A stretch of DNA of 64,000 nt from Lingula anatina. Its lineage: Eukaryota > Brachiopoda > Lingulata > Lingulida > Lingulidae. The stretch spans positions 694,534 to 758,533 of the forward strand of contig NW_019775891.1 of assembly GCF_001039355.2 (NCBI RefSeq), written 5' to 3'. Position 1 is the stretch's first letter, and each line of letters opens with the position of its first letter. Shown here in pieces: positions 1-14,330 of this stretch. The notes under the pieces were generated by a model. The model searched no databases, was not told where the DNA came from, and saw only the letters and a program-made list of their open reading frames with translations. Both the position numbers and the translations under genes were made by a program.

Positions 1-1847
1 CACGGTCAGTACTTGCCTACAAAAGATATATAAAAAGCACAATACTTTTGAAATTGCAGGTAATTTATAGTAAGTCAGAAATGTGAAAATAATATAAAGA
101 TGACTTCAATTTTCCACTCATGCACCCATGCGACGTGGTCATTAAAAACCATGTCAACAGAAAGTGTAGAATTACATTGGAAAAAATGATAACGATACGG
201 ATAAAGGACGAGTCTTTGCCTGCAGCATTTCTCTCCTGATGTTTAAATTAAGCAGGCGACACCAGATACAGAGACCGACCATTAATGTGAATAATGCAAC
301 TGCGTGCGTAACAGGTTTTGATACAGGCAACCATTAATAGGGTGATAGTCATATAATTATTCATATACACTTGACTATTGAAAAATTTTATCGTGTGCAT
401 ACAGTTGTACTACGATAGTAGTTCCTCAAATATTGATTACAAATTATTCGTTTTTTTTTTTTTTTTTGCATGCATGCATAGGCTCTTGTAGTTATTGAGG
501 TCAATGACGCAGTCCTCTCTATTGTCAACTTCAGGGTTAGTATGGTACATAGAAGAGCTGAAAGCTTGCTCTGAGGCATGTGAAAGTAGGGCATGTCAAA
601 AAATACATGCATAAGTTATTTGAGTTTAGCCACCATGCCCACACACCCGTTCCCCACTTGACCTTGTACAGGTATACGAAACGTCACGAGGACATCAGAC
701 GCAGGTGTGTCAAACTGGGGATACTGGGATTTAATCAGGTAACTTCGTACACGTAATGTGTTTTGCTAGTCTAGACTTCAAATGATCTCTGTGCGGCCAG
801 AGTAGAATAGGGGCTAGAATAGTGGTGGAAATAACGCAGAAAGGTAATACAATGTGCACACTACGTGGCGCAACAGTATATTTAGTTTTAATGGCACTCA
901 CTACCGAACTAGATAATAGTTATACAGTTATAACCTGCAATTTAATCTAGTTTTATGCACGACTCGGCACTTGTATGATGTCGTGCTGCACACTGACCTA
1001 GGAGTTATATTACTACAGGGCTCACCTTAACCTATCGAAGATAAGATGACACACAATCGACTTAAGGTAGACATCGTATTAACTCAATCAAATTAACAAC
1101 GAAAAGTCAGTCTCTATGTGCATGAAGAGGTGCATGTTGCATATACGTCCTTGGTGAACTCAGTAGAGGTAGTTGCATCTACGTAGATTATATAGCTATA
1201 GTGTATGGTTTGTCTGACTACCTGAACACCATGCATCAATATATGTAGTGTAGGACGTAATATGACACCCAATGACAAAAAATATGTTAACTGTTCATGC
1301 TTATTTTTTTTCCTTTGATTTACGGGAAGTGGATAAATGTTTACGTAGTAAAAAAAGAATTGACACGTCTTGTCTCAGTGAGTTTTATTAAATCAGTTAG
1401 AAGACATAAACAGATAAAGATGAATGCTTGTCATTATATGATGTTAGACTTTGATATTGATATAGAATAGCCCTTGGATCAGGGAAAGACAACAAAGCCA
1501 TTAGGAGAGATTCATTTATTAATTGAATGCATATCAATTAATGGTAAAAGCCAAATCTCAACGCAGCGTACCCGCAGATTTCTTAGTTAATGGCTGGAAC
1601 ACCTGAGTATATATTAACGTTAATCACTTGTATTGGTTGGTTTGGCTATGTTAAATTTATCTAAAAAGAATCATTTCCAGGCATCCTGCACTCTAGATCT
1701 GTATAAAACGCAGACCTACTACAAAATATACTAGTTTATTCTTAAATGATGAATATTTTAGGGGCATTTCGTATGTTATACATTTGGAAAAATTACAGTA
1801 ATTATAAGTAATTTTGACATTTTGAAGACAACTCTTGCTCGGGTGCG

Positions 1848-1904
<57 letters not shown>

Positions 1905-3528
1905 GAGAAAAGAAGGGGGTTTCTTTGGGTGCATTTTACCTGTCTTATGATTCCCAGAGTATAAAAAATGATTTAAATTCGACAGCGTAGAAAACGAGGT
2001 ACTTATATATTTGGAATATAAATCATAAATATATAAATTTGGAATGATTTTTGCACGCATCTTGTCAACATAAAAGAAATAAATAATATTTCCTGTTACC
2101 CAGTCTGTTGATGTCTGTAAGGTGAGAACAGACAATGAATAAGTTGCATAATCTGATTATTATTATAACAATATACATCACCGTGACTACGCCAGCACTA
2201 GTACCTGAATGTAATGCATATTAATGAGAGGGGCACTAAATTTGGATTGACGTATCTGCAGAGTGAGAGTAGATAATGGAAAAAAAACAGGGAAACTATA
2301 ATAAATGAGGGGTCGCTAATGATAAAGAACATTAAAATAAACAGCCGTAAGTTCTGCATAGTTTTTTTTCATTTTTAATGCATCTCTAGTACGATAAAAG
2401 TAAACAACGTGAGTGCTCAATGTTTGGCACATAAATGCTTTAATGACTGGACTGCAGTAATATATTCCATGCTAGTGATGCATAAGAACACTAAACACTT
2501 GCATTATGGTTGCCAAGAAACTGTTTTCTTTGTGATATCTTGGCGAAAATATTTCTTTTTAGCATAAAAATGATTAATGCTTGTTTAAAACAGTTGTAAA
2601 GGACGTCGGAGGTGTTATAACTCAGTATTAAAAAAAAACGTCACATATTAATGTTAAATTGAAATTATTTTCTTGGTGGCATTCAAACTTTTCAGCACTA
2701 AAAATAATGCTTAAATGTAATTGCGTGCGCTGCTGATTTAAACGAGCTTGCCTCTGGTAGTTTTGAAATACAATAGCAAAAATACAAAAATGAGCATAAA
2801 ATGTTGAAATGCTGAATTTTTGTATGTATGTTTAGAAACGGGAGACAAAAAAATAATGGCAGATGAGGGTCTATGTGACAAGCAAAACAAAGAGGGCCTA
2901 AAAAAATGGACACATTAATGAAAGCATAAATGTATGCATGAATGGATGAATGAAACGACGAATGAATAGAAAGGAGATTGAATGAATGTTTAAAAAATCA
3001 CATGGCAATATGAAATTCATTGGTTACAAAAGAGAAGTGTAAATTAACAATGTGGAGATCATAGTGCTTTAAAAATTAAACGTGTATCATTCCGATATTT
3101 GAAGTGTTAAAAGCATGATATTAAGTAGATATCAAGAAGCCATTCGAAAATTAAAAAATGTTAAATAAACAAAATATTCGTTATAAAGACAAGACAGTGC
3201 TTGATCAAGGTTTCATCGGATTATTATGTTTATTATATTATCATATGTATGTGCTTTTTAAGCAAAATGCTTGAATTTTACTTGGACAAATAAAACGAAT
3301 TGAATTAGACTTTCAACCAAAAAGATTTGTGTTCGTCTGCCAAATATCACCTTTCTAAAATAAATACACTACGATTACTGATAATGCTGATAATTTGCCA
3401 TCTATGTATAGTTTTGCAATAGCCTACATGAAAAATATATAAAACACAAAGTCAAAGATAGCATGTATTTATGTGTTTATGTTTTTTTTAGATCTAGAGG
3501 GGCGGCAGACCAGTAGGTTACGTCAATT
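1..3528. other. Intergenic/5' flank, no gene supported
   Basis: AT-rich sequence with only short open frames that show no domain-like composition and no splice-linked partners. It contains a GT dinucleotide run near 1853-1899 and several A- or T-rich homopolymers. The last part presumably holds the promoter and 5' UTR of the MFSD6-like gene starting at 3529, but I see no defining motif. Confidence 0.6.
1853..1899. repeat. (GT)n microsatellite
   Basis: An almost uninterrupted GT dinucleotide run of about 47 bases. A short open frame crosses it on the minus strand, giving a low-complexity Thr/His stretch; I treat that frame as spurious. Confidence 0.9.
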
Positions 3529-6282
3529 ATGAAGTGTCCCATCGTCATCAACAAAAAGCTTTTGCCCTACAAAGCGTACTACTTCCTGAATTGCGCAGGT
3601 ACGATTGTTCAATTTTGTCTTTTGATTTTTTTTCCGTTAACATAAATCTGTATGATACCTAGTCTTTGAAATACCCGTTAATAATTCTCTTTTGTCAGAT
3701 TCAAGTCCACTAACTGTGTATTTAGGGTATGTTCCACATTTATAAGTGTAACGAATCAAAATGGTTCATTCCTTTGCATTCTAAAATGTATAAAATTTAT
3801 TTCAGGCATGTCGTCATTAATACCGTATATACCCATATACATGAAGTACATTGGCCTCACAGCTTCGGAATCCGCAATAATCATAGGAGTTATGCCTTTT
3901 ATATGTTTCTTCGTGACTCCAATATGGTGTATGCTGGCCGATAAATATCACAAACACAAGGCAGTGTTGATTCTGTGTACAACTGTGAGTCCACTACTTC
4001 TGTCGGCTAGTTACTTTCTTCCAAGAGTACAAAACACAGAAGGACGCGTTCAGGTATTTATGCAAGCAAATGAAAGGATGCTCACCGTCAGTAAATGCCA
4101 ATTTATTGGACAAAATTTGGAGAATAAAATCCAGTGTGACCACTCAAATCAGGAGGAAAATTCACTCCGTGTCACAGAGAACTGCAGGCTGTTATGCACT
4201 AGAACTAGCGTTGACACAACAAATGGCAACGATCTTTATTATTCAATACATCCCATACAACTCTGTAAAATGATCAAAAGAGAACGCTACATATATTGCC
4301 AAGAATTCGAATACAAGACCAACCTTGTCGTGGAAAATATTTCGTTGGTGCAGACTGCTGATACGGGTTGTCCCCGGTATTCGGTGACATCATTCCACGT
4401 CTTTGGCTCTCGCTTTGATTCAGTCAAAGCCAATTCATCACTCAATTTAAAGTGTGATCTGATCTGCGAACAGCCCTCAGCCAAAGACAATAAAATCTAT
4501 GACTTAGCGACGGACCACTTTTCAATATTTTGCCTGTTCTTCCTCCTTTATTTACTTTACCTGCTATTTCACGTTCCGTGTTTTAGAATTATAGACGCAG
4601 TAACATTGGTTGCGTTAACAGATGAAGATATTACCAAATGGGGTCGAACGAGAGTATTCGGCACCGTTGGGTGGGCACTTTTTGCGTACTTCTCCGGGGA
4701 ACTCATGGACATGGTGGGAGGACCGAAATCGGAGTCAAATTTTCTTCCTGCGTTCCTGCTCTACGTGACATTTTCACTCCTAGCTGCCGTATCTGCCTTC
4801 TTCGTTAACATGGACAAAGACATACACTGCGCCCAGCTACTGAAAAACCTTTCAGATCTCTTGAAGGATTTAGAGATCACCATATTCCTAATAATTATGT
4901 TAATTTTCGGCATGTACGCTGGGATACTGGCAACATTCCTAAATTGGTATCTTGAAGAACTCTGCGCTCCTAAAAGCCTTATGGGACTGGCAACCGTAGT
5001 CGCAGCCGGAGCAGAGACGATAGTGTTCTGCATTTCAGGCTGGATACTTTCCAAAACTGGGCACAGGCCGGTCTTTTACTTGACACTGTTTTTCTTTTCG
5101 GTTCGCTTTGCTTCCTATTCACTTCTGGTCAACCCGTGGCACGTCCTGTTGATAGAGCCTATTCACGGTATCACGTTCGGCCTCATGATGGCGGCAGTGA
5201 CGGAGTATACGGGCATTATAGCCCCGCCAGGGATGGCGGCCACTTTACAGGGCCTGGTGGGAGGAATACACTGGGGAATGGGTAAGTGTCTCCGGTTTAG
5301 GAATAACCAAATCTGATGCTTGTGTCACAGTAACGCAAAGTGAGGAGGTGTTTTGACAAGGCTATGAGTATAGGCTCATTCCCAATGAAATTATCGTTCT
5401 ACGTAGATTGATTAACTCCGCGGGGACTCTCGCTGAATGCAATCAGATTAACATGTTAGCACGCTTATTGTTTCCAACGTACTTGCATAATCACCAGCTT
5501 TTCTGTATTTCACTTTACGCCAGGAGGAGGTATGTTAATCTGATTGCTTTCAGCGAGAGTCCCCACGCAGTTGTACCGGTCTACGTAGATCTGGTTTCAT
5601 TGAGAATGAGTCCTATTTGAATTAAAATATCATATGACTAATTATTTAAAATAAAACTTTTGTAAAAAAATGTATGCTGCTGAATACTTTAAAAAAATTT
5701 GTTAAGATTATAGGCAATCAGAGAGCCTATGTTCGCAACAACGTCCGTTTTTCATTTCCCACCTTCAAAACCTTAATGCTGTTGTCGAGAAGGTGCTAGC
5801 ATACTACACAGAACAGCGGTTATTGAATATTTCATTTTATACATCACACTGGGTTTTAGGCCGAAATGAGCATTTGTTTCAAACATAACGTAGTATCAAC
5901 TTTGGCATTCTACAATTTTTTGTATTCACTGTTTTCCCCGAAACACATCGTTCAGGCGCTGTCTCATCTATATTCCATTTTTGTGATAAAATGTAAAGCA
6001 ATATACAGAAGTGGAATGACTGATATCTTTTTAGGACTTGGGATCGGATCCCTTGTAGCTGGACAGATTTACAACAAATTTGGCGGAGTTGTCACGTTTC
6101 GTGGATCTGCTGTCTCTGCGCTGGTGGTGCTGGCTATTGTGTGGCCGTTGGAACACTTCGTGGTCCGCAAGCGCAGACCAGATCCGACAGACAAAGAGGA
6201 GCTTATAGAGGAAGAAGAAGATAATTATACTACCTTGAAGCAGCCTATGCTGACTAGTTTGGATTCTGCGTATACAAATTGA
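3529..6282 (+). CDS. MFSD6-like major facilitator superfamily transporter
   Basis: Predicted multi-pass membrane transporter of the MFSD6 branch of the major facilitator superfamily; the substrate is not established for this family. Exons 3529-3598, 3806-5281 and 6035-6282 join with GT-AG borders and matching phases to give about 597 residues. Exon 1 encodes a short N-terminus ending in YYFLNCA. Exon 2 starts with GMSSLIPYIPIYMKYIGL and carries the first helices, a long cysteine-rich loop with N-x-S/T sites (about residues 85-235), then the DEDITKWGRTRVFGTVGW segment and several hydrophobic helices. The join QGLVGGIHWGMG + GLGIGSLVAGQIY matches the glycine-rich helix typical of MFSD6 proteins. 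The C-terminal tail is acidic. The family call rests on remembered similarity, so the branch is likely but not certain. Intron 2 carries a fold-back element. Confidence 0.85.
5370..5615. mobile_element. Palindromic fold-back MITE in MFSD6-like intron 2
   Basis: The two halves are imperfect inverted repeats of each other. The outer arms pair ATAGGCTCATTC (from 5370) with GAATGAGTCCTAT (to 5615), CTACGTAGAT sits at both ends of the core, and the inner arms hold GACTCTCGCTGAATGCAATC and its complement. The central part matches, in inverted orientation, the element at 15633-15783, including the AGCTTTTCTGTAT segment, so this is a dispersed family. I see no transposase. Confidence 0.8.
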
Positions 6283-9200
6283 CTATGGCTTTTTTCTTTC
6301 TTTTTCCTGTTTTTTGTTTAAGAGTTGGGTAAATGAGGTGATCTTAGATGCGAACAGGTAAAAAAAAAGTCATTAATTTTATTATTAATTTAAATTTTAA
6401 ATTTTCCATTGTGTTAATTCTTTTTTTTTTTTTTTGCTAGTACACAGCAGTCCTTTTTATGCACGACTCATAGCACGTTGAAGTTTTGGAGAGGGTCTGT
6501 AAAAGATAGATTTCTGAATTCAGATGACTTTGTAAACTTTTTCAGTTGATAGTTATCGACAGTTATCCCTAACATTAAACCCCTAACTCAACATAATTCT
6601 ACGGTATTGGGATGGATTCCTTGGATCATATAGATTATCTACGCTGTGATACATGTGTACTTATGTAAAGGTGGAGGGGAGGGGGAGGTCCTTGCTTTCG
6701 TCAAAAAACTGCGATTTATTCGTCCTGTATTCACATATCTATGTTGCTTCAAGAATAAAGAAATATATGCCATCCCATTGAAAGTAATGCTGCGCTTTTT
6801 TCAAATGAATAAATCGAGCGAATCTGGTCAATTATTTATTAACAGCAGTCTGTAGTAAAAACCGTAATTTCATCTTTGAGGATTATATAGAGCTGTAGAG
6901 GAAGGTTGTTTATACCCGATCAATCATTTACAACAGACACTTATATAATATTCGGGTGAGAGATGGCATCTAAAATATGTAAAAAAACAACAATAGTATA
7001 GTTCTGGAGGAGGAGGAGCGCAGTGTGTAAATTCGTTTCTGTGTTTTTGTCATTTACAACCAAAGTTCATCTGCTGAATAACAGAAATATGGCCGACCAG
7101 CTTGAAAGTTAACCGCGTAATCCCCGCCCGGAAATATGTTCAATGTCTATTAGGGGATTATGTGTCAAGCTTTCAAGTGGGTCGGCCAAATTTGATCGGC
7201 GGATCTGTTAGTCCGCGGATCAACTGGTTGTGAATGCAGCTTTACACAACAAAACCCCTTAAAACCTACCAAGACGATAACTGATTACCTGAGAAACGCA
7301 TATGTGCCCGTCAACCTACACTGTAATGTGAAACTTAATTCTTTGATATTAAAAATTTGATTCCAATGTTTTCATTGCATTCGAGTCGCTGCCATTAAAA
7401 ACAAAATGCCGATTTATTACCCGAAACGGTAGGATTACCGACTGAACACGATTATAGAAACTACTTACAGATGTGGTATGAGATCGCTAGAGTAACAATT
7501 TCAAGATGATGCCGAATAAAGATTTTTGCCTATGTCCGGTTCCCGGCGTAGATAAAGATGATAAAGATGGTCATATGGTCTGAGTCTTGTACATGCATTC
7601 AGTAAAACAGGTCGTATTTTATAATAAATTATTGAAAGAAGAAAATGTCAGCTTGAAGTAATGAAAACGTTAAAAATCCGTATATGCATCTGACACATGC
7701 ATTTTTGGCCTAACGTATTAATAACGTTATTAATGCTAGACGCTAAACTCAGAAATATGTTCGTGCTTAAAAAGAAAAAACAAACAAAAAGAAAAAAAAA
7801 GTCGCGCGTGTTACCAATGCTTTCATTTTACAGTCACTCCCCTGATGTATTAAATTATAACTATCTAGGTTCTGATCTAGTCCAACTATGGAGGTCACTC
7901 TGATTGTGTCGCCCATGACATGTATATTTTGGCAAAATAACAATCATGAAATAAAATAAAATAAAATAAAATTTTTCAAACATCAATTAACCTCATGCTG
8001 ACAGCAGTATTAATGATAAATAGACATTTACCAGTAGCTCATACATGTAGGAAGTAAGTCTATTTCAATATTGAGATTTACATTTTGAGGATAGGGCAAT
8101 CAAAGGTGAACACACTTAGTAGAATTATTTTCATCTTACAAGCACAGTAGTAGCTTATATATTACATCACACCGCGCCGCGTCGTTTTTTATTCATGGAT
8201 GTTGGTATATGAATCAATTATTTATAAATCAGTTTCTATGTGCTTTGTCGGCTTCTATATTATGTGAGCGTGTCCACAAATCACAAGACATGTAAGCATG
8301 GTAAAGTCTGTATTAACACAAGAGGGCATACATCCGTTTTGTCCGGGCAAAAGTCCAATTTACTAGCTAGGCAAGTAATGTACACCATTAAGGAACCTTG
8401 TAAATTCTTACTATTTTAAAAATTGTGTTAATAAGTTTAAGTGACCACTACTAGTAGTACTATAACAACTTGATGCTGTGACGCTTGAAAATAAGCACGA
8501 GTAACAATGCAGTTCGTCACTGTAGGCTACGCGCTCATTATCGTCTCAGTGAATAGGCAAAAAGCACTCAGGTTTAATAATGATGTGATCTTTTCTTCAG
8601 TCAACAGCTAATATTGAGATAGTTTTAACCTCCAATATTTCGATGTCTATCAGGACATCTTCATTATTATAACTTAACGCAGCTGATGAAATTCTTCTCT
8701 GACACTCAGGTATACCCTGAACATTAAAACCAGTAAAATTTGTTATTATTGTATTGTGACAATGGCATTTTTAAAAAATAATAAGTAAGCAATTTATATA
8801 AATAGGACTACATTTAATAAAAGCACAATAAAGTGAAGCAACAGTTAAAAAAATAAGCCCTTTCCGGAAATCCATAAACCCACGTGTTCATCTGCCGATT
8901 GTGATCATGAGTCACGCCACCTAACACGTCATGTGTCTGCGGTGAAATTATTGCATTATACGACGTAGTACCAGTAGCTGCTCCACGTGTAGATTGAAAG
9001 CACTCGACGATAGCAGGAGCCTTTGCGACAGGTGGATAAGGCTAAGAAAAAATCGAGATAATATAACAGGTAGGCCTAAATGTCGCCTCTTGTATATTGT
9101 GATATAGATTAAGTATTTGGTCAGCGAGGCCTTACGGCCTTATTCACTGTTTTTGTTGTGATTCTTTATAACAATGCCAGCATGATCGGTATCATTAAGA

Positions 9201-10428
9201 AAACTGCGGTCATCTATATGTAATTTTTAAGCAAGACGTTTAAAGTAGAAATTAAGTACGTTGGTTCATATGTAGGCCTACACCCTGTATACTCGTGTAT
9301 ACTCTACAAAATATTCATGTTTTCTAAATAACAGTAAATGCTCACCCGCAGGCGAAGCCAGTATTTTTATATGAGAGAAAAATATATAATTCAAGGCTGT
9401 ATAAATTTTTGTCACTTAATGCAGGAGCAGTTTTATGGCTCGGTTAAAATGCACTGTGCCGAATACGATACAGTAGAAAGTGGTATTAATATAAGTCAAG
9501 ACAATAAATATTTTATGCTTGCATTTCCACACTGCCTTATGTTGGGCTGATATGTTTTTATTTATAAATTGACATATAGATGACGTCACTAACTCGTAGC
9601 TCGTTCAGACTGATGTCTCTCTCGCGTGACATTCTTTGTGATGGTCCATCAGTGGTCAAGCGCGACGTTTGTTTTTCGCCCATGACCCTATTATTACTTC
9701 ATTAAGCGATCTCTGACATGTAAATGCAGTCACAGATACTAAAAATAGCCGCTCGCTGTACACTTATGACGCAGTGACTGTTTATGAAGGCCTTTTGTGT
9801 AAACAACACGCATATATACTACATACCTACGGCGTTCTACCGAATCTTCTTCAATCTGATTTCAGGAAAACATTAATAATTGGTAGATATAAGACATCTA
9901 GGGCCATAATTTCCGGTGCAAGCTCTATTAATCATGAACCCATGATACACTCGGGTCCAAAGTTTGATAAACACATCTACAGTATATATATAAAACCACT
10001 GAGCTTCTCTGTTATTTTAATCGAAAACGCGCAGTCGAAGACATTGTTGTTTGAAAACCACATCAGGCTTTGAACATTTCTACGGGATTGTTTATGGGAA
10101 CTTGGTAACAGGTGTTTTATATATATTCATATTGATTGTAGATAATGTATACTTTTTTATGTTTAAAACAACCTGAGGTTTTTCTTTGAAAATATTTATT
10201 TTGTTAAGAAATCAAGATGATGGTAGTTCAGTTCACCGTACAATTTCGGGATTTAGACTTACTTTTTCTCAACTAACCTGGCGTTATGCCAAATTTTATT
10301 TTTGGGTTAGATGCCTTCTTTCCTTGGTTAAATTTTGTTTCATTTTATTTTAATTTAAATTTTATTTTAAACCAATATTGGAATAAATCCCTAAACACTT
10401 TGACTCCAGGAAGCGGAATAATAGTAAC
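6283..10428. other. Intergenic region between MFSD6-like and desaturase genes
   Basis: About 4.1 kb with no coding exon that I can support. The first part is probably the 3' UTR of the transporter. It holds a hairpin-forming repeat at 7051-7236, A-rich runs, and just before 10429 the presumed promoter/5' UTR of the desaturase. The 71-99 residue open frames show no recognisable domain. Confidence 0.55.
7051..7236. repeat. Inverted-repeat (hairpin) element
   Basis: The outer arms CATTTACAACCA (7051-7062) and TGGTTGTGAATG (7225-7236) are complementary with one mismatch. Inner arms near 7087-7108 and 7170-7191 share GGCCGACC and CTTGAAAG with their complements. The overall shape is a MITE-like hairpin of about 186 bp. 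No target-site duplication was clear. Confidence 0.6.
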
Positions 10429-13014
10429 ATGGCTCCCAGAAACTTGGTTGACGCGTCTCCTGTACCCGTCGGTGAACTCTACGAGGATACGGCCGCTGTA
10501 GAAGAAGAGCCAAAAGTCCAAGTGCCGATTAGAATTGTTTGGAGGAACGTGTTTCTTTTCTCGTTACTTCACATCTCGGCAGTCTATGGCATTTTTCTCA
10601 TTCCCCAAGCAAAACTCCTCACAATTGCCTTTGGTAAGTACAACGTGTGTGTAGACCTGTCATATTTTTTCAAAGAATTGATATTTTAGAACACATTTAC
10701 AGTCACGTTAACGTTATATTGACGCACAGTCACGTTATAATGACGTGCGCTCAGTTGGCCGTTTCTGGCGGTCTCTAATGGAAGGCAAGAGTGTTCTCTG
10801 CTTGTGGTCATACATCGCAATCCCTTGGGTTTCTGAAGCACTGTATTAGTAACTACCAATAAGTATAGACGTAAAAAACGAGCCTGTTTAGACCAGTTTG
10901 AAAAGTAGGACCGCTTGGGTTTAAATCCTTTTTCAATACTTAAAATATTATCTTATAGACAGTTAATTACAGTGTACTAGTACATGTATGCCTATGGCAC
11001 ACTGTGGTTTCTTAATTATTCACTCTCTGTGAGAACTCAAAACTAACTCAGAGTCTCAGGTTATCCAAGATTTGGTTGTGATATGGGGATTTTTTACTCT
11101 GTCCCTTTCTCAGTCTGCGGAAGACAAATCATTAAACATATGTGACCACAATACGTCATGCTGGATTAGGGGGTCATCCATTTTTATCATCACTTTCAAA
11201 AGTATCAGAGTAGCCTTTTATCCAGATCCCACCCCTTAAGAGAGTACGAGGTAAAAATCTAAAAATGACACCTTAGCCATTTGGATCATACATCATTTTT
11301 ATCTCTATCTGAAAGCTTACAAAATGCATTACCCCCACACATACACACACACACACACACACACTCAACTGGCGCACGGTCCGTCTAGCTTGTGAAATGA
11401 CGAGTAAAACGCATGATCACTTTACTGAAAGGGTAGAGGCTACTATGCCACTCATGCGTGTGAAGGGGCCTATTGCCAATATTTTGATCAAGTAATTAGC
11501 ATTGATGATCTATTGACTTTACCTTCCAGCCATCTTGCTGTACATAGGCAGCGCCATGGGCATCACGGCAGGTGCTCACAGACTGTGGTCTCACCGGTCT
11601 TACAAGGCCAGGCTACCTCTGAGGACATTCCTCGCTTGTCTACAGTCTCTGGCTTTTCAGGTAAAACATCTATACCGACATCGAAGTAAATAATGCAAGA
11701 TTAAAAAGTAATGTTTCATTTCGATGTTGTATTGTATTTTAATATAGCAAGCGTAAAAAACGATCGCCTCTCTCTCTCGCGCGCGCGTGGGAGGTGAGCG
11801 GGGGGGGGGGGGGGGCGGACTTGTATCAAAACCCATTGGCTTATAAGTACAAGTAGAAAAGTAGAATTTATGGTCAACCACTTTTCTTTTTCATTCCAGA
11901 ACGATATCATTGAGTGGGTCCGAGATCACAGAGTGCATCACAAGTACTCGGAGACGGACGCAGACCCCCACAACGCGTTACGCGGGTTTTTCTTCGCGCA
12001 CATTGGCTGGTTGTTGGTGAGAAAACATCCCGATGTCAAAACCAAGGGGAAGCAGATTGACTTAAGCGACCTTTACGCTGATCCTGTGTGCGTTTATCAA
12101 AGAAAGTAAGAAGTCGTGATTTTGTTTATCAGTTTAGTGACGAATGTGAATATATTATTTGCCAGGGTGTAACCATGGAAGCATATCTACTTTCATGGTG
12201 TAATGTACATGGACGTAAGGGGTTTTAGTGCTATTAGTCATTGTGTGAAATTATGTAAAATTAATAGTGGTGCGTAGTGTTTTTGATCTTTTGGAATGAA
12301 ATAAAGACGTAAATCTCCTTTAAAAAGGGCGATAGATCGTGAGGGCAATATATATTTTATGTATATTCCAAACCCGCACCTGAATCTATTATACTATTTC
12401 GTGCAGGTTCGTGAAAGTTGAATCATAAATTGGTGTATTCATATACTAGCTGTTACTTCTTAGACCATCCAATAAAAATGCAAGCATGAGAGACGAGTTT
12501 TATCAACCGTAGCGGATTTTTATAACTGGTATTTATTCATATCTATGAAATTCAAACATGAAATTATTTTAATTCTTACAGGTTTTACTACCCATCTGTT
12601 CTGCTGTTCTGTTTTATACTACCAACGCTGGTTCCGTGGTACTTCTGGGGCGAGAGTATTTGGGTTGCCTACGTCATATGCGCCCTCTTGCGGTACTGTG
12701 CGGCACTAAACGCGACGTGGCTGGTCAATAGCGCCGCACATTTATACGGAAACAGACCGTATGACAAAAACATCAACCCTAGAGAAAACAGAATGGTAGC
12801 ATTTGGAGCGATAGGAGAAGGATTCCATAACTTCCACCACACTTTCCCTCATGACTATTCCACCAGCGAATTCGGATGGCGTAATTGTTTAAATCTCACG
12901 ACTGCGTTCTTAGATCTCATGGCCGTTTTTGGCCAAGTTTATGACAGGAGAAAAATATCTCCTGAAGTTGTTATGCGACGAAAGTTAAGGACTGGTGAGG
13001 TGACAGATAAATGA
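10429..13014 (+). CDS. SCD: Stearoyl-CoA (delta-9) fatty acyl desaturase
   Basis: Inserts a cis double bond at C9 of saturated acyl-CoA in the ER membrane, using a di-iron centre fed by cytochrome b5. Exons 10429-10633, 11530-11660, 11900-12105 and 12582-13014 have GT-AG borders and compatible phases and give 324 residues, close to the usual animal length. The three histidine boxes are present: HRLWSH in exon 2, HRVHH in exon 3 and HNFHH in exon 4, plus NSAAHLYG, which supplies a further metal ligand. Hydrophobic segments lie before box 1 (VFLFSLLHISAVYGIF) and at the start of exon 4. The N-terminus is short and acidic. The first ATG of exon 1 is used; the preceding sequence has no other in-frame start. 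Confidence 0.96.
11343..11364. repeat. (CA)n microsatellite in desaturase intron 1
   Basis: Short CA dinucleotide run within the first intron of the desaturase. Confidence 0.8.
11800..11815. repeat. G homopolymer in desaturase intron 2
   Basis: A run of about 16 G bases just upstream of exon 3, preceded by a CT/CG alternating tract. It is a plausible quadruplex former and a likely sequencing-error hotspot. Confidence 0.8.
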
Positions 13015-14330
13015 AATTATTATTAGGCAATATATGATGTGCACTGATTGTGATACGAACACAATGGCCAGTTAGTGATTGCGTTAGTTGAACATCTCCA
13101 ACGCAATCACACAACCAGTGTATTAGTATAGAGGAGCAGGCCACCCTTGTACGAACGTACTAGGGAATATCAATGTTCCAGATTTTATCGTTGTGCTTTA
13201 TTAATGTACAACATGCGAACTCATGTGAAACTTAAAACCAAAGAACAGGAGTCTCACGCATCTTAATTAAAGGAAACACTAAGTACTTGAAAGCATTTTA
13301 TGACTTTTGTTAAACAGGTGCATTTGTACTGCAGTATATACGTACTTAAGATATGTTGTTCTTGCTTGGTGCCTCTTGAAATTGACATATCACTTATGCT
13401 TTAACTGCCACTTTTTAAAAAAATTCTAATTACTTTTATCAATGTTGTCGATCCCCTTTCTGTCTGCATGTATGTCAGGAGATCAAGTCAATCAAAATCT
13501 TTTTAATCTCAAGATTGTGGTTTTAATTCACTGTGGGGTTTTAACAGAAGAAACGTGTGCTTTGCAGCACACAATTTTAATTAAAAGAAAAGAAAATATT
13601 ATATAAAATACCTTCATTCAATCTATTTATTGCATTTGGTCTATTTATAGTGCAGCCATTGCAAAGAAACGACCGTCTCTTGATTCCATGGTACAGAATT
13701 GCAGAGCCCATGCTCCAGCACTCAAAATGCCATTTTTCCTACATCCCTTACAGTTGTGTGCCTATGACAGGGTACACCCTAACCTTATAATTGTATCCCT
13801 TGTTCCCATTTTATTAAAATATATTAAACTATATAATTGTTGAAAGCAAAAATAAACCATTCATCACTGATTTATGCCTTTGTTTTAAAAATTTAAAATA
13901 TGAATCTAATTATAAAACTAATTATAAATTTAATTATACTTTAAGTAAATGAAAATACAGAGTAGTACAAAAACATCTCTGCACCACTGTATAAAAGGAT
14001 TATGGACTGAATTCTAATTAATCTTCAGGACACTATGAATTAACAATTTTTAAAGACTTTAAAAGTATGATCACATTTTTCATAAATTCCAAAGCCGATG
14101 GATCATTCCTTATTTTGTAAAAAAAAATTTCCCTGAGCCATAAAATATTAGATAAAAGCATTCATATTCTAGCAAAAATAGCCATGCCCGTACATGCTAT
14201 GTATTAAAGGTCGTAAATAACCTGCAGACTTCAATGTGTTTTCAATAGATGACCAGAAGGTAAAAAAGGATATCATTATGCCTGCATATATATATCACAC
14301 TTTGTATATTTTTTTCCCAGTGGGTATACT
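13015..14330. other. Convergent 3' region between desaturase and oxygenase
   Basis: Contains the 3' UTR of the desaturase from the left and of the minus-strand oxygenase from the right. An AATAAA at 13851-13856 could serve the desaturase. No other gene is visible. Confidence 0.6.

Noticed and set aside
1776-2135. 119-residue minus-strand frame
   Set aside because: Created largely by the GT microsatellite, which encodes alternating Thr and His.
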